Positions 34,408 through 43,542 of a stretch of DNA of 64,000 nucleotides are shown in pieces. Every line of letters starts with the position of its first letter. Positions within the stretch are counted from its first letter, which is position 1. Below the pieces are notes generated by a model. The model ran no database searches. It had not been told where the DNA came from and worked only from the letters and a program-made list of their open reading frames with translations. This DNA is from Sphingobacterium kitahiroshimense (GTDB taxonomy: Bacteria > Bacteroidota > Bacteroidia > Sphingobacteriales > Sphingobacteriaceae). The stretch covers positions 1,674,001 to 1,738,000 of the forward strand of contig NZ_JAOQNK010000001.1 of assembly GCF_025961315.1 (NCBI RefSeq). Direction: 5' to 3'. Both the position numbers and the translations under genes were made by a program.

Positions 34408-37400
34408 TTATTTAAAATTCAATTCCATGCCTATTGACATAGACTTCATAATTGGATAGCGCATACCATTATTTACGCCTAGCTCCGGATCCCAAAGCTT
34501 AAAATCTGAAATAGTCAATAAATTATTCCCTCTTAAGAAAATACGTAGGTTTTTTATTTGAATGGGATTTATCCAGTTGGAAGGCATATTAAAACCTAGT
34601 TCAACATTTCGCAATCTCAAAAAACTCATATCACGCAACCACCAGGTTGAGGCCATATTATTATTGGAACTTTGATAATCTGACAAACGGGGATAAAAAA
34701 CATCTTGTCTGGGATCGGCTACTGTCCAACGGTCGGATACGTTATCAAACATATTTCCCATAGCACCATTGGAACTACCAGGAATAAAATTAGATCCTCC
34801 GATAATACGGTCAGTCTTGGAAAGTCCTTGCATAAAGAAGCCAAAGTCAAAAGATTTATAGCGCACATTTGCTCCAAAACCGTATACAATCTGAGGATCT
34901 TCTGTACCACCTATTGCAGTTCTGTCAAATGCATCAATCACACCGTCATTGTTCAGGTCTACGTATTTAATATCTCCAGGACGAACAGGGCCAAAAGTAT
35001 GTTTAGGAATATCACTTTTTAATTGTCCACTAGCGACATCGGCAAAATCCTGTTCCTCAAAAAGACCATCTGCCACTAAACCAAATAACTGTCCGATTGA
35101 CTTCCCTGTCGAAGAACGGGATGTGCCAATTACTGCTGATGGCTCATCTTGCTCAATGATTTTGTTATGTGCATAAGTGAATGTACCTCTTACTGATAGA
35201 AATAAATCCGGATTCAATGCTTTACTAAATTCAACAGATGCATCTACTCCTTGATTATTCACTTTACCATAATTTGCCCACGGCGCATTTGTAAATCCAC
35301 TGGAGCCGGGTATAGACCGACGTTGCATAAAAATATTGCTGCGCTTTTCTGTAAAATAATCGATTTGAAAGTCAAGCGCATTCCACAGACCCAGTTCAAA
35401 ACCTACATTGGTCTTTTGTACCGTTTCCCATGTCAAATCAAGATTTCCCTGATCCCCTTCAATTCTGCCCGATCGCCTGAAATCATTATTGATACCCCAC
35501 GAATAACCCGTGGACTCATTAATGGTGGTAATATAAGCGAAGCGCCGACCATCCAGTTTATCATTTCCGACTAAACCGTAGGAACCTCTGAACTTAAGTT
35601 TATTGACCGTACTTCTCAGATGTTGCATCCAAGTTTCTTCTGATAGATACCATCCCAATGCAAAAGAAGGGAAGAAACCAAACCTTTTACCAGGAGCAAA
35701 ATTTTCAGATCCATTATAACCAAAATTGAACTCACCTATGTAGCGGTTAGCGTAGTTGTAGGAAAAACGACCTGCAATACCTTGGTTACGGTAGGGTAAC
35801 AGATCGCCATTATCGTAGTTTCGTTGGTTATAGAGCACCATCCCCTCAACATTGTGGTTTCCGAAATTTTGAGCATAGTTAATTGCTCCTTCTAAATACA
35901 TACTCTTATCTCCCCAATCTGATCCTTTGCTGTAACCTAAGAACTCCTGCCCATAGCTATCTATAACAAGTTTCAAACGTCCCTCTTCATCTCTTCCTAT
36001 GGCCGGATTGTAATAATCTGGATCTTTACTTCGTACTACAGAAGTGCTAGAATAACGATCGAAAGAAAAGAGACCTCTTGCTTTTAACCCTTTTAAAAAA
36101 AAGGCTAAATCTTGCTCTATGGAAAACAAGGATTCAATTTTGCTATCACTTAATCTTTCATACCCGCGTTGCGTCGCTAGCGCCCACGGATTGGTACGTC
36201 CCGAGGTACGTGGTATTTCTCCACTCGAGTAAATGGTTGGATGGACGTATGGGGGAATTGTAAATGCCTCCTGAAAAAGAGCATCAACACTTTGAGGTGC
36301 ACGATTGCGGTCTTGAAGATAACCGCCAATATTCAACCGAAATAAGGTAGTCGGGCTGACATTTATATCTACATTGGAACGTACGTTGTACCGATTTAAT
36401 TTGGAAGAAGAATCCCAGTCCTGCTTCTTATCTCTTTCTATGATTCCACCTTCTCTATAAAATGAAGTAACTAAGGAATAACGTAGAATATCTGAACCGC
36501 CGTTGACACTTAAATTTCCCCGGCTGTTTCCTGCTCTATCTTTTAAGATTTCATCCAACCAGTTGACATCTGAATACAGGTCTTTATCTACACCCTTGCG
36601 GATATTATCAATGCGCTCCTGCGAATACAGCCCTGTTTCACCGCGTTCTTCACGGATACTATTCATAACCTCTAGGTATTCTGCAGCCCCGACAAAATTT
36701 GGTAACTGAATGGGAGAAGTTAATCCCTCTTCAAATCGAAACGAAACATTCGGCTTACCCACTTTTCCTCTTTTTGTATTGACCAAGATGACGCCATTTG
36801 CTCCCCGAACACCGTAAACGGCACTGGCAGCAGCATCTTTAAGGACAGAGAATGATTCGATTTCTTCGGGATCCATATTATCCAATGATCGCTCCACGCC
36901 ATCAACTAAAATTAAAGGATTCCGATTCCCGCCAAATGTACTGATGCCTCTGATCCAAAAATTAGAATTATCATATCCTGGTTCTCCAGAACGTTGAACA
37001 GCAATCACTCCGGACAGCTGGCCAGCAAGATTATTACTTAAAGAACGTGTTGTACCACTTTGTAAACGCTTTGGCTGTATGGTGGTAATGGCTCCTACTA
37101 CTGAAGCTTTACGTTGGGTACCGAAACCAACAACAACAACTTCATCCAGCGCACTTACACTATCCTTTAAAACAATTCTGTACGAATTTCTATCTGTTAA
37201 TTCAATCTGTTCAGGTGCATAACCGACCAAACGAACGGAAATATAACGATCTGTAGGTAAAACATTTAAACTAAAGCGTCCGTTATCATCTGTAGATGTA
37301 CTCCGGTTACTCACATTTCCAGTAACGGTAGCATTTGATAAGCGGTTACCACTTTCGGTCAATACCTGCCCTTCAATAATCCTATTCTGAATAACTTGTT

Positions 37401-37761
37401 CAACTTTTGCTGATTTCTTTAGAATAATGGTGTAGTCTTTCATAACAAAAGATACATTCATCCCGGTAAACAATTTGTTCAGAATACTTTCTAACTTTTC
37501 ATTGTGAAATGATAGTTTTATTTTTTTATTTTCATCAATATCATTAGGTGAATAAACAAATTTAACACCCATCTTTCCATGAAGATCATGCAACGCCTGC
37601 TTAATCGTTACATTATTAAATTCAATGGAAATTTCTTTTTGTAACGTTGCTTTCAGACTAGAACTCGTCGTAGTGATGCAGATGGTCAATAAGACCAGAT
37701 ACATCAGGATTCTGACACCCCGAATATTTTGTTTTGTTTGTTTTGGTTTCAATTGATTCAT
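34408..37761 (-). CDS. SusC/RagA-family TonB-linked outer-membrane transporter
   Basis: The 1117-residue protein starts with a signal anchor, then an STN-type domain (about 45-115, FNNVTIKQALHDLHGKMGVK), which receives and relays a signal to an anti-sigma factor. A carboxypeptidase-regulatory-like domain (about 130-200) precedes the DEVVVVGFGTQRKASVVGAI motif and the plug (about 235-330, NPLILVDGVERSLDNMD). The barrel ends in MKSMSIGMELNFK. The STN domain plus FecR and sigma genes upstream indicate substrate-triggered regulation. It forms the transport pair with SusD. Confidence 0.95.
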   Translation of the reverse strand: MNQLKPKQTKQNIRGVRILMYLVLLTICITTTSSSLKATLQKEISIEFNNVTIKQALHDLHGKMGVKFVYSPNDIDENKKIKLSFHNEKLESILNKLFTGMNVSFVMKDYTIILKKSAKVEQVIQNRIIEGQVLTESGNRLSNATVTGNVSNRSTSTDDNGRFSLNVLPTDRYISVRLVGYAPEQIELTDRNSYRIVLKDSVSALDEVVVVGFGTQRKASVVGAITTIQPKRLQSGTTRSLSNNLAGQLSGVIAVQRSGEPGYDNSNFWIRGISTFGGNRNPLILVDGVERSLDNMDPEEIESFSVLKDAAASAVYGVRGANGVILVNTKRGKVGKPNVSFRFEEGLTSPIQLPNFVGAAEYLEVMNSIREERGETGLYSQERIDNIRKGVDKDLYSDVNWLDEILKDRAGNSRGNLSVNGGSDILRYSLVTSFYREGGIIERDKKQDWDSSSKLNRYNVRSNVDINVSPTTLFRLNIGGYLQDRNRAPQSVDALFQEAFTIPPYVHPTIYSSGEIPRTSGRTNPWALATQRGYERLSDSKIESLFSIEQDLAFFLKGLKARGLFSFDRYSSTSVVRSKDPDYYNPAIGRDEEGRLKLVIDSYGQEFLGYSKGSDWGDKSMYLEGAINYAQNFGNHNVEGMVLYNQRNYDNGDLLPYRNQGIAGRFSYNYANRYIGEFNFGYNGSENFAPGKRFGFFPSFALGWYLSEETWMQHLRSTVNKLKFRGSYGLVGNDKLDGRRFAYITTINESTGYSWGINNDFRRSGRIEGDQGNLDLTWETVQKTNVGFELGLWNALDFQIDYFTEKRSNIFMQRRSIPGSSGFTNAPWANYGKVNNQGVDASVEFSKALNPDLFLSVRGTFTYAHNKIIEQDEPSAVIGTSRSSTGKSIGQLFGLVADGLFEEQDFADVASGQLKSDIPKHTFGPVRPGDIKYVDLNNDGVIDAFDRTAIGGTEDPQIVYGFGANVRYKSFDFGFFMQGLSKTDRIIGGSNFIPGSSNGAMGNMFDNVSDRWTVADPRQDVFYPRLSDYQSSNNNMASTWWLRDMSFLRLRNVELGFNMPSNWINPIQIKNLRIFLRGNNLLTISDFKLWDPELGVNNGMRYPIMKSMSIGMELNFK

Positions 37762-37805
37762 AAATTAGTTTATTAAAAAAATTGGTGATTTTAATTGTTA
37801 ACTGT

Positions 37806-38939
37806 TTATTTGACTGTTACATAGATGACTCCTTTCTTTTCTTTAAAATCAACACTATTTGTGAGTGCGATCATGTGCAGCACATCTTCGATAGTATTGT
37901 ATCTTGTAAATATTCCGGTAAGTGTTTTAGCACCTGTGTCATCACTCATTTCAATCGATTTGCCGTACCAGGTACCGATTTCGTCCATAACCTGTCTCAG
38001 TTTTTCATTTTCAAAATAAAATTCGCCTCTTCTCCATGAATCTATTTTAGCTTTGCTGCTTTGCGAAGAAATCATAATTTTAGGTTGTATTTCTTGAAGA
38101 AATGCTTTATCTCCAGGTTTAAGCATAACCGTACCGTCCGAATGATTATGTGCCAACCTGATGCTACCTTCTTTCAACAGTACATTTTCTTCTCCTGGTA
38201 TAGTCGTCGAAACATGAAATTGTGTCCCCAAGACTTCAATGGTTTGTAGCTTAGTTCGGACAGTAAAAGGAACCCACTTATCTTGAGATTGCTGCTTAGA
38301 AACGTCAAAATCAACTTCCCCTACCGCCATCACTTCCCTTGAGTGTATCCCAAAATTGGACTGGAATGAAACGGAAGAATGTTTATTGAGGCTAACTTTT
38401 GTTTGATCCTTTAAAACAACGGTAAAAGGGGTTTCGGATGGATTATTGATTTCAATAAGTTCGACTTTTTGTGATCGCTCCATATGTGTCAGATCTAAAA
38501 TATGCCCCTCTCCTTTTTTGTGAAGTGTACTGCCTACTGGTAGTGAGTCGAGAAGATTAATGCGGTGCTCTCTGTTGAGGGTTAATTGAGGGAAATCACG
38601 AGCAGTATGTTTACTTCTACTTAAAGACATAATGGTGTCCTTTCCTTGGTACAAGAATAAAGCACCTAATGAAAGAACAAACAATACGCTTGCCGCAACC
38701 GCTATCTGATAATGCTTTTTTCGATTGGAAATTTTAATTTTCCGGGTTATGGCAGCGTCAACTTGCTGTTTAATATCTTTATTAATGGATTCATAATCGA
38801 TATGATCGAGATCGTGAATATCGAGACGGTCATATATTTTTTCAATTAGTTGATCCTCATTTTCTGAGGTTTTACCGGATAAATACTTATTAAAAATATT
38901 TATAATAAATACTCTAATTCTAGTTTTACTAGTGGACAT
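37806..38939 (-). CDS. FecR-family anti-sigma factor
   Basis: The 377-residue protein has a cytoplasmic helical start (about 1-85), one membrane segment (about 89-112, IAVAASVLFVLSLGALFLYQ), and a periplasmic FecR domain (about 170-270) with FTVVLKDQTKVSLNKHSSVS, LGTQFHVST and VLLKEGSIRL. The C-terminal domain is STN-like (EFYFENEKLRQVMDEIGTWY), the usual partner of the SusC N-terminal domain. It should sequester the ECF sigma factor until the transporter signals. It lies 44 bases before susC and 62 after the sigma gene. Confidence 0.94.
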   Translation of the reverse strand: MSTSKTRIRVFIINIFNKYLSGKTSENEDQLIEKIYDRLDIHDLDHIDYESINKDIKQQVDAAITRKIKISNRKKHYQIAVAASVLFVLSLGALFLYQGKDTIMSLSRSKHTARDFPQLTLNREHRINLLDSLPVGSTLHKKGEGHILDLTHMERSQKVELIEINNPSETPFTVVLKDQTKVSLNKHSSVSFQSNFGIHSREVMAVGEVDFDVSKQQSQDKWVPFTVRTKLQTIEVLGTQFHVSTTIPGEENVLLKEGSIRLAHNHSDGTVMLKPGDKAFLQEIQPKIMISSQSSKAKIDSWRRGEFYFENEKLRQVMDEIGTWYGKSIEMSDDTGAKTLTGIFTRYNTIEDVLHMIALTNSVDFKEKKGVIYVTVK

Positions 38940-39001
38940 ATATAAAGTTTATAAGTTGGTCTTTATTATATGTCGTGATTTATAGCAAAACTCCCAAAAA
39001 A

Positions 39002-39562
39002 TTAAAAAAATAAAAATAATATTTCCTTCAACTGGTTTTTCAACCATTTGGAGGCTGTTAATAATTGGTTTTGAACAGTTTTTGGAGAAACATTTAATAT
39101 TTCGCCAATCTCCTTATTGTTCAAGTCATCAAAATATTTGAGTTTAAAAATTTCTCTTCTTTTCTTCGGCAGTTTATCAATCCAGTAATTTAGATGAACT
39201 TGAAGTTCCTCTTCTCTAAAATTATGATCTGCCTGATCCACACTTGCCATGTACTCAACAATCGTTTCTAGACTTTCTAGCTTTTTAGTCGATTTCCTAA
39301 ACTGATCAATAATCTTGTACCGTATAGCTGTATACAGATAGTTACTTACCTGTTGAATTTCTTTTTCATGGCGCTTGACCCATAAATCAATATATACATC
39401 CTGCACAATCTCTTTACTGATCAATTCATCATTTAACCTTGAAAAAGCGTGTTGATATAAACCTTTCCAAGTTCTTTCATACAATACATTATAAGCATCC
39501 ACGTCAGATCTTTTCACCAAAAGATATAATTCTTCTAAAGAATAGAGATTCTCCGTGTACAT
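39002..39562 (-). CDS. ECF-type RNA polymerase sigma factor (FecI-like)
   Basis: The 186-residue protein has a region 2 with RTWKGLYQHAFSRLND and DVYIDLWVKRHEKEIQQ, the core-binding and -10 recognition helices, and a region 4 (about 125-180) with KLPKKRREIFKLKYFDDLNN followed by KEIGEILNVSPKTVQNQL as the -35-binding helix-turn-helix. It belongs to the Bacteroidota ECF group paired with FecR and SusC. It should direct transcription of the downstream susC and susD genes. A short C-terminal basic tail precedes the stop. A promoter candidate lies at 39606-39636. Confidence 0.94.
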   Translation of the reverse strand: MYTENLYSLEELYLLVKRSDVDAYNVLYERTWKGLYQHAFSRLNDELISKEIVQDVYIDLWVKRHEKEIQQVSNYLYTAIRYKIIDQFRKSTKKLESLETIVEYMASVDQADHNFREEELQVHLNYWIDKLPKKRREIFKLKYFDDLNNKEIGEILNVSPKTVQNQLLTASKWLKNQLKEILFLFF

Positions 39563-39605
39563 GATATGAATAAGATAATGGGTCCTTAGTTTATAGTTGT
39601 TGCGG

Positions 39606-39636
39606 GCAAGATAACAAAATCCTATATCACTACAAG
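39606..39636 (-). promoter_or_regulatory. Promoter candidate for the sigma-factor gene
   Basis: On the minus strand, CTTG and TATCTTGC are 19 bases apart. This fits the Bacteroidota housekeeping promoter (-33 TTG, -7 TAnnTTTG) except for one base in the -7 box. The expected start of transcription is about 40 bases before the ATG at 39562. It would give low constitutive expression of the sigma / anti-sigma pair. Confidence 0.5.
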
Positions 39637-39830
39637 TGCTGGATAGTTTTTTATTTAATTTTTAATCCTTCATAAAAAAGGAGCATTATTTTTTTATTTG
39701 CCTTTCAATTCATGATAAAGCCCATAATAAACATATGCTGAATTTTAAAGACTGTAGCATATAATATTTCATTTTTAGTTAATTCAGAGGAAAATGATTT
39801 AAAACCAAAAGGAAAAAAGGATCATATAAA

Positions 39831-39859
39831 AAACCCGTTTGGAACGACCAAACGGGTTT
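39831..39859 (-). terminator. Rho-independent terminator of the lipoprotein gene at 40053
   Basis: AAACCCGTTTGG and CCAAACGGGTTT form a perfect 12-base stem around 5 bases. On the minus strand it is followed by a T-rich run (GGGTTTTTTATA), a proper intrinsic terminator. It ends the transcript from the lipoprotein gene at 40053-40613 and its small downstream frame. Confidence 0.8.
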
Positions 39860-40049
39860 AAAAGATATTCGATTGATAACTTTTGCTTATGAACGCAGAC
39901 GCCCTTGGCAACTCTTCGAGATCAGCACCCAAAAAAATCGCATTCTCAAATTATGTTTTTCGTTCTTTTCTCTTCTTTGGAATGTAATTACAAACTCTAT
40001 GCTCGACATATTCAATTTTATGTTCGAATTGAAGTTGAACAGTAATCAT
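39858..40049 (-). pseudogene. Small frame after the lipoprotein gene, interrupted by an in-frame stop
   Basis: The minus strand reads GGAGGATAATTAATG, a very strong ribosome site (which is also the end of the lipoprotein gene) three bases past that gene's stop. The frame MITVQLQFEHKIEYVEHRV continues to a TAA at 39951, giving 32 residues. Past the stop the same frame runs on protein-like (FENAIFLGADLEELPRASAF, then ISKSYQSNIF) to 39858, inside the terminator. Either a short 32-residue peptide is made, or this was a 63-residue protein that gained one stop. Family not recognised. Confidence 0.4.
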
Positions 40050-40052
40050 TAA

Positions 40053-40613
40053 TTATCCTCCAAAATCGCCACAATCATGTTCTTTAAAAAGTGGTAAAGC
40101 TTCTGTAACTGTAAAAAACTTTGATATTCTTTTGTTTTTTAGTTCCAGTTTCTTCCCTTCTAATACCAGCTCATAAACAGGTGCAGGATCTATTTTTGTT
40201 AAAATATACGTGCGTTCTGATGTTTTTAAAGTTGTTTTATTTCCTTCGATAGAAGCAACGAAATCATCAATTTCAAAAGTGTCTTTTTCATCACAGACAT
40301 TGGTCCATATCATTTTATTCTTTGTAATGGATAAACTAGCTAAATCGCATGAATAACAGTTCCCGGAGAATTCTATACCGTATTTCACATACACATTTGT
40401 ACTTGTGCTATCCAATACATCAATAGGGATTAAGGTTGAAAGATCAGTCGGAAGATCCACTTTAGTTACCGTATTTTTTCGAAGAACAGGCGCAGCGGCT
40501 GTATCTACTTTTGGAACTATATCAGTAGATTTATCCCCTTTCTTTTCGGCAACTGGTGAGCAAGAAGCGAGTAGAGCCATCGCAAAAGAGAAGTTGATGA
40601 TTACATTTTTCAT
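40053..40613 (-). CDS. Lipoprotein with paired cysteines
   Basis: The 186-residue protein has a signal peptide ending in the lipobox LLASC (Cys18), then a charged linker. The mature domain contains GNCYSCDLASLSITKNKM, NVCDEKDTFEIDDF and a final EHDCGDFGG. Four cysteines in the mature part suggest disulfides in the envelope. The predicted beta-strands resemble small lipocalin-like domains, but I do not recognise a family. It lies at the edge of a group of similar lipoproteins (to 46804), which suggests a shared role. A possible small frame overlaps its ribosome context downstream. Confidence 0.65.
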   Translation of the reverse strand: MKNVIINFSFAMALLASCSPVAEKKGDKSTDIVPKVDTAAAPVLRKNTVTKVDLPTDLSTLIPIDVLDSTSTNVYVKYGIEFSGNCYSCDLASLSITKNKMIWTNVCDEKDTFEIDDFVASIEGNKTTLKTSERTYILTKIDPAPVYELVLEGKKLELKNKRISKFFTVTEALPLFKEHDCGDFGG

Positions 40614-40722
40614 GTGTATTAAATAATTTTAAAGTCTTTCATTTATCTTTTTTAAAATTGTCTAAAATATGCCCTTCAATAAATCCCTGCTTTCGGCCAT
40701 ATTAAGCCAATTTGAATAGTAA

Positions 40723-40730
40723 TATCTTTG
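40723..40730 (+). promoter_or_regulatory. -7 box of the lipoprotein gene at 40747
   Basis: TATCTTTG (followed by C) is a perfect Bacteroidota -7 element 16 bases before the ATG. The -33 region has no clear TTG at the usual distance. The resulting leader would be very short, around 10 bases. Confidence 0.4.
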
Positions 40731-40746
40731 CTAAAAGACACAAAAA

Positions 40747-41823
40747 ATGAAAACATTATATCCATTCGTCATATCCACCCTAGTTGTTACTTTTGTGGGA
40801 TGTAGTCCGTCTCCTAAAGCAACTGAAACTAGTAAAGAGACCACTGAAGTTACGAAGAAAATCATTACACTAACCGATTTCAAAAAGATAAAAGGTGTAG
40901 ATAATATACAGGATGTACCCTTTCAATTATTTACTAAACTAGATTCAGTTCATTTTTTTATGGCTCCAAGCAAAGATGCTGATCACCTAAAAGTAGCTAA
41001 AAATAAACTCGAAAATTACTACGGATTTGAGGAGTTTGATGATTTTTACGCGATCCACTTTAGCATTGATAATAACATTTCGAATAGCATTGAAGCTTTT
41101 GTTTTGAAGTCAGAATTCACAGCCTCATTTGATTTGACCTTAGAAGGTAAAGATCTTTATGAGATCAGAAGCAGCTTATTGAAGAAAACTCAAGATTTTA
41201 AAAATAAATCATTCCGCAAATTCGGTACAATAGCAGAGGTTTCAGCACAAGAATTTAAAACAGCTTCTAAAAATCGAATCGATGAAGTCTTAGTGAAAAA
41301 TCCGAAAGTAAAACTGAAAGATGGCAACTGGGTGTATACGGAAAATGGAAAAGAAACCACGATTGTGCAGCATGAGAATGTCCATACAGAAGACGGCATG
41401 TTATCCAATGAATATATCGGGCAGTCTCCTACACTAAATTTAGAGATCTTCAAAGAAGAATCGCCTGAAGTATACGATATGTACTACTCGTTTTATACGA
41501 TAAAACCTGAAGTTAATTTTAGAACGTTTACCGGTGGTTATCCACAGATTATTCCAGGTAAAAATTGGATTTCTTATGTCAATTCAAACAATGACGTAGG
41601 AAGTGATTTTACCATTAACAAATACGCGGAGCAAGTTTCTGATCAAGAAAACCTGCTGTATATTAATTTTACGAACTTCAAAATTGCAGATCATAAAAAA
41701 GCTTTTTGGGCGGATAACGACACTTTTTATGCTGAAGTATTCCCGACAAATTCAGCGCCGGCGAAGGGTAAAAACCAAAAGACAGCTTACATAAAAATTC
41801 AGTTGAAGCCGAATCTATTTTAG
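40747..41823 (+). CDS. Large lipoprotein of unknown function
   Basis: The 358-residue protein has a signal with lipobox TFVGC (about residue 19), then a low-complexity Thr/Lys/Glu linker. The mature domain (about 45-358) is mixed alpha/beta, with FQLFTKLDSVHFFMAPSKD, NYYGFEEFDDFYAIHF and RTFTGGYPQIIPGKNWISY. No enzyme motif is visible. It is the only plus-strand gene in this group and converges tightly (17 bases) with the lipoprotein gene at 41841. It probably stays attached to an envelope membrane. Confidence 0.7.
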   Translation: MKTLYPFVISTLVVTFVGCSPSPKATETSKETTEVTKKIITLTDFKKIKGVDNIQDVPFQLFTKLDSVHFFMAPSKDADHLKVAKNKLENYYGFEEFDDFYAIHFSIDNNISNSIEAFVLKSEFTASFDLTLEGKDLYEIRSSLLKKTQDFKNKSFRKFGTIAEVSAQEFKTASKNRIDEVLVKNPKVKLKDGNWVYTENGKETTIVQHENVHTEDGMLSNEYIGQSPTLNLEIFKEESPEVYDMYYSFYTIKPEVNFRTFTGGYPQIIPGKNWISYVNSNNDVGSDFTINKYAEQVSDQENLLYINFTNFKIADHKKAFWADNDTFYAEVFPTNSAPAKGKNQKTAYIKIQLKPNLF

Positions 41824-41840
41824 TTAAGAATATATAACTG

Positions 41841-42296
41841 CTATTTTCTGATCAGCTGCAGTTGATCACCTTTTTTCACCATATTAAAGGACATGACTTT
41901 TGATATGGTGAAAACCTGGGTTGGGGCTTCACATGTTCCAGATCGGGCAATGCTATCAACCTGCATTTCAATTTGATCTGCTTTGGTGAAATAATATCTT
42001 CCAAATATTTGTGTGAAACAATCATTGCCACATTCCCAACTATCATAACTTGTAAATCTTTCTTGATCGAGAAAGTCTACTGCGTAAAAATTGAAAATAA
42101 GTGCCGTATCTATTCTTTTTGATAAGCGAAAGGTTGTATCACCATCTATCGTGACAAGCCCTCCTTCCTGAATGATCCAGTTGGTATTTTTAAGTTCGTT
42201 AGGGAAGTTGTTTTTCTTTCTTTCAGCATCTGCACAACTTAGAATCGTTATTGTCAGCAAGAGGCTAAAAAAAGTAAAGGCAGCAGTTTTTTTCAT
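41841..42296 (-). CDS. Small lipoprotein, possibly lipocalin-like
   Basis: The frame is open from 42350, but the ATG at 42296 gives MKKTAAFTFFSLLLTITILS with Cys21 in a lipobox (ILSC), so I chose that start. The mature part begins with a short linker and has KNTNWIIQEGGLVTIDGDTT, then FDNxY-like strands and a final VMSFNMVKKGDQLQL. A first strand N-T-x-W and a small beta-barrel are compatible with the lipocalin-like / META-type fold. Two cysteines (ECGNDC) lie in the middle. Function unknown. Confidence 0.65.
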   Translation of the reverse strand: MKKTAAFTFFSLLLTITILSCADAERKKNNFPNELKNTNWIIQEGGLVTIDGDTTFRLSKRIDTALIFNFYAVDFLDQERFTSYDSWECGNDCFTQIFGRYYFTKADQIEMQVDSIARSGTCEAPTQVFTISKVMSFNMVKKGDQLQLIRK

Positions 42297-42375
42297 TGTC
42301 GCTTTATTTTTTTTTAATAAACAAACTCTTTCAAGTACAATCATTGCCAAAATTTGTTTGACCTTTTCACGATCT

Positions 42376-42867
42376 TTAGAACAAATCCAGGTATTCTTTC
42401 TTTAATGATCTTTTTTGGATCGCTTCAATGAAAGCACTAAAACTGTCCGACACAAGTTCTGTTTCTTCAAACTCAGGTTCTTGACCATAATATATTTTCC
42501 CAAAATTTTCTGCTGAAACATGAAGAGCAAAATAGGCATAACCTTTTTTAACAGATAGAATAATAGGTACATGTTGATTCCAAAAATTCTTTACCACTTG
42601 TTGATTTTCAACATCTCCATCAAAAGCGTCTAAGGACAGAATTTCAAATTCATTCCATTTGAAATCATTCTCATCATTTGTCTCATTAAAATCTGTAATG
42701 CTGTTAAACCATGTTGTATCGGAGTGGTTCGTGAGCAAGGAGTATGTTTTTAAAAAAGCAAGATAATCATCCGGCAGGTTCGAATATCGTGTCTGAAATC
42801 TTTTATTTAAAGTTTCATGATCAGAATCCTTCGTAATAAAATGTAGGTCTTTACTTAATGCGTTCAT
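42376..42867 (-). CDS. SUKH (SMI1/KNR4)-family protein
   Basis: The 163-residue protein has no signal peptide. It opens with helices, then LPDDYLAFLKTYSLLTN, the family pattern of L-P-x-D-Y-x-x-F-L, followed by ILSLDAFDGDV, IILSVKKGYAYFALHVS, FGKIYYGQEPEFE and a C-terminal helix with DSFSAFIEAIQ. This is the SUKH fold, known from immunity proteins that neutralise polymorphic toxins, but also from other roles. Its neighbours in the minus-strand run are lipoproteins and another SUKH-like protein at 43543. No toxin gene is visible here. Confidence 0.8.
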   Translation of the reverse strand: MNALSKDLHFITKDSDHETLNKRFQTRYSNLPDDYLAFLKTYSLLTNHSDTTWFNSITDFNETNDENDFKWNEFEILSLDAFDGDVENQQVVKNFWNQHVPIILSVKKGYAYFALHVSAENFGKIYYGQEPEFEETELVSDSFSAFIEAIQKRSLKKEYLDLF

Positions 42868-42885
42868 CGTTTCGTTTTCAGATGT

Positions 42886-43413
42886 TTAAATTTTTGCAAA
42901 GAAATTAAAGGTCTGCTCAGCTATAAGTTTTGGATTGGTAGCTGCTATACCATCGATGCGGTCTTCATACAATTGGATATTTATTAATTTAACATCATTA
43001 GGTATTTTATAAATTTCATCTTTGGTATAATTATATCCCTTTACATCAGCGCTTTGCTTGCCTGGATATTTTTTAATCTCTACGTAATACCGCAATGTGA
43101 TGGTATTCCCCTTTTGTTCTCCTCTTTCAAAACGAATTTTTCTAAGCTGATGAACAGCATGGCCACTGGAACTGATGTTGCCCTGCATCCGAAATTTAAG
43201 CGTTTCAGCATCTTTATAGAGCATGTAAATAAGAGGAACTAAGCGTTCTGTAACTTCCTTACGGCTCACATAAGTTTGTATTGCACCAGTTTCTGGAATT
43301 TCTTTTAATACCCGCTTTGGTTCGGTGTAAATAGTAGAAATCTGTAATTTCTGAACATTTGTTTTACAGCCAAATAACCCTAAAAATGAAGTTAAAACTG
43401 CCAAATATCTCAC
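42886..43413 (-). CDS. Lipoprotein of unknown function
   Basis: The frame extends to a TTG at 43452. A GTG at 43413 gives MRYLAVLTSFLGLFGC, a neat lipobox (Cys16), and is my preferred start; an upstream start would add 13 residues. The mature region has YTEPKRVLKEIPETGAIQTY, a strand-helix series and a final EDRIDGIAATNPKLIAEQTF. It is predicted to sit in the envelope. It ends 18 bases before the SUKH gene on the same strand and is probably co-transcribed with it. Confidence 0.65.
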   Translation of the reverse strand: MRYLAVLTSFLGLFGCKTNVQKLQISTIYTEPKRVLKEIPETGAIQTYVSRKEVTERLVPLIYMLYKDAETLKFRMQGNISSSGHAVHQLRKIRFERGEQKGNTITLRYYVEIKKYPGKQSADVKGYNYTKDEIYKIPNDVKLINIQLYEDRIDGIAATNPKLIAEQTFNFFAKI

Positions 43414-43542
43414 GGTCTTATTTCTAATAAATCTTTGAATTAAAGATAACAAAAGATACCGTTTGAAAATATCCCCGATACTGGTAGTTTTTAGAGTTTT
43501 TACTTTTTTTCCAACAACCTATTTATACATCCACTTTAATGA

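Noticed and set aside
34705-35574. Several plus-strand frames of 60-107 codons inside the susC gene.
   Set aside because: They are antisense shadows of the long susC reading frame, without signals of their own.
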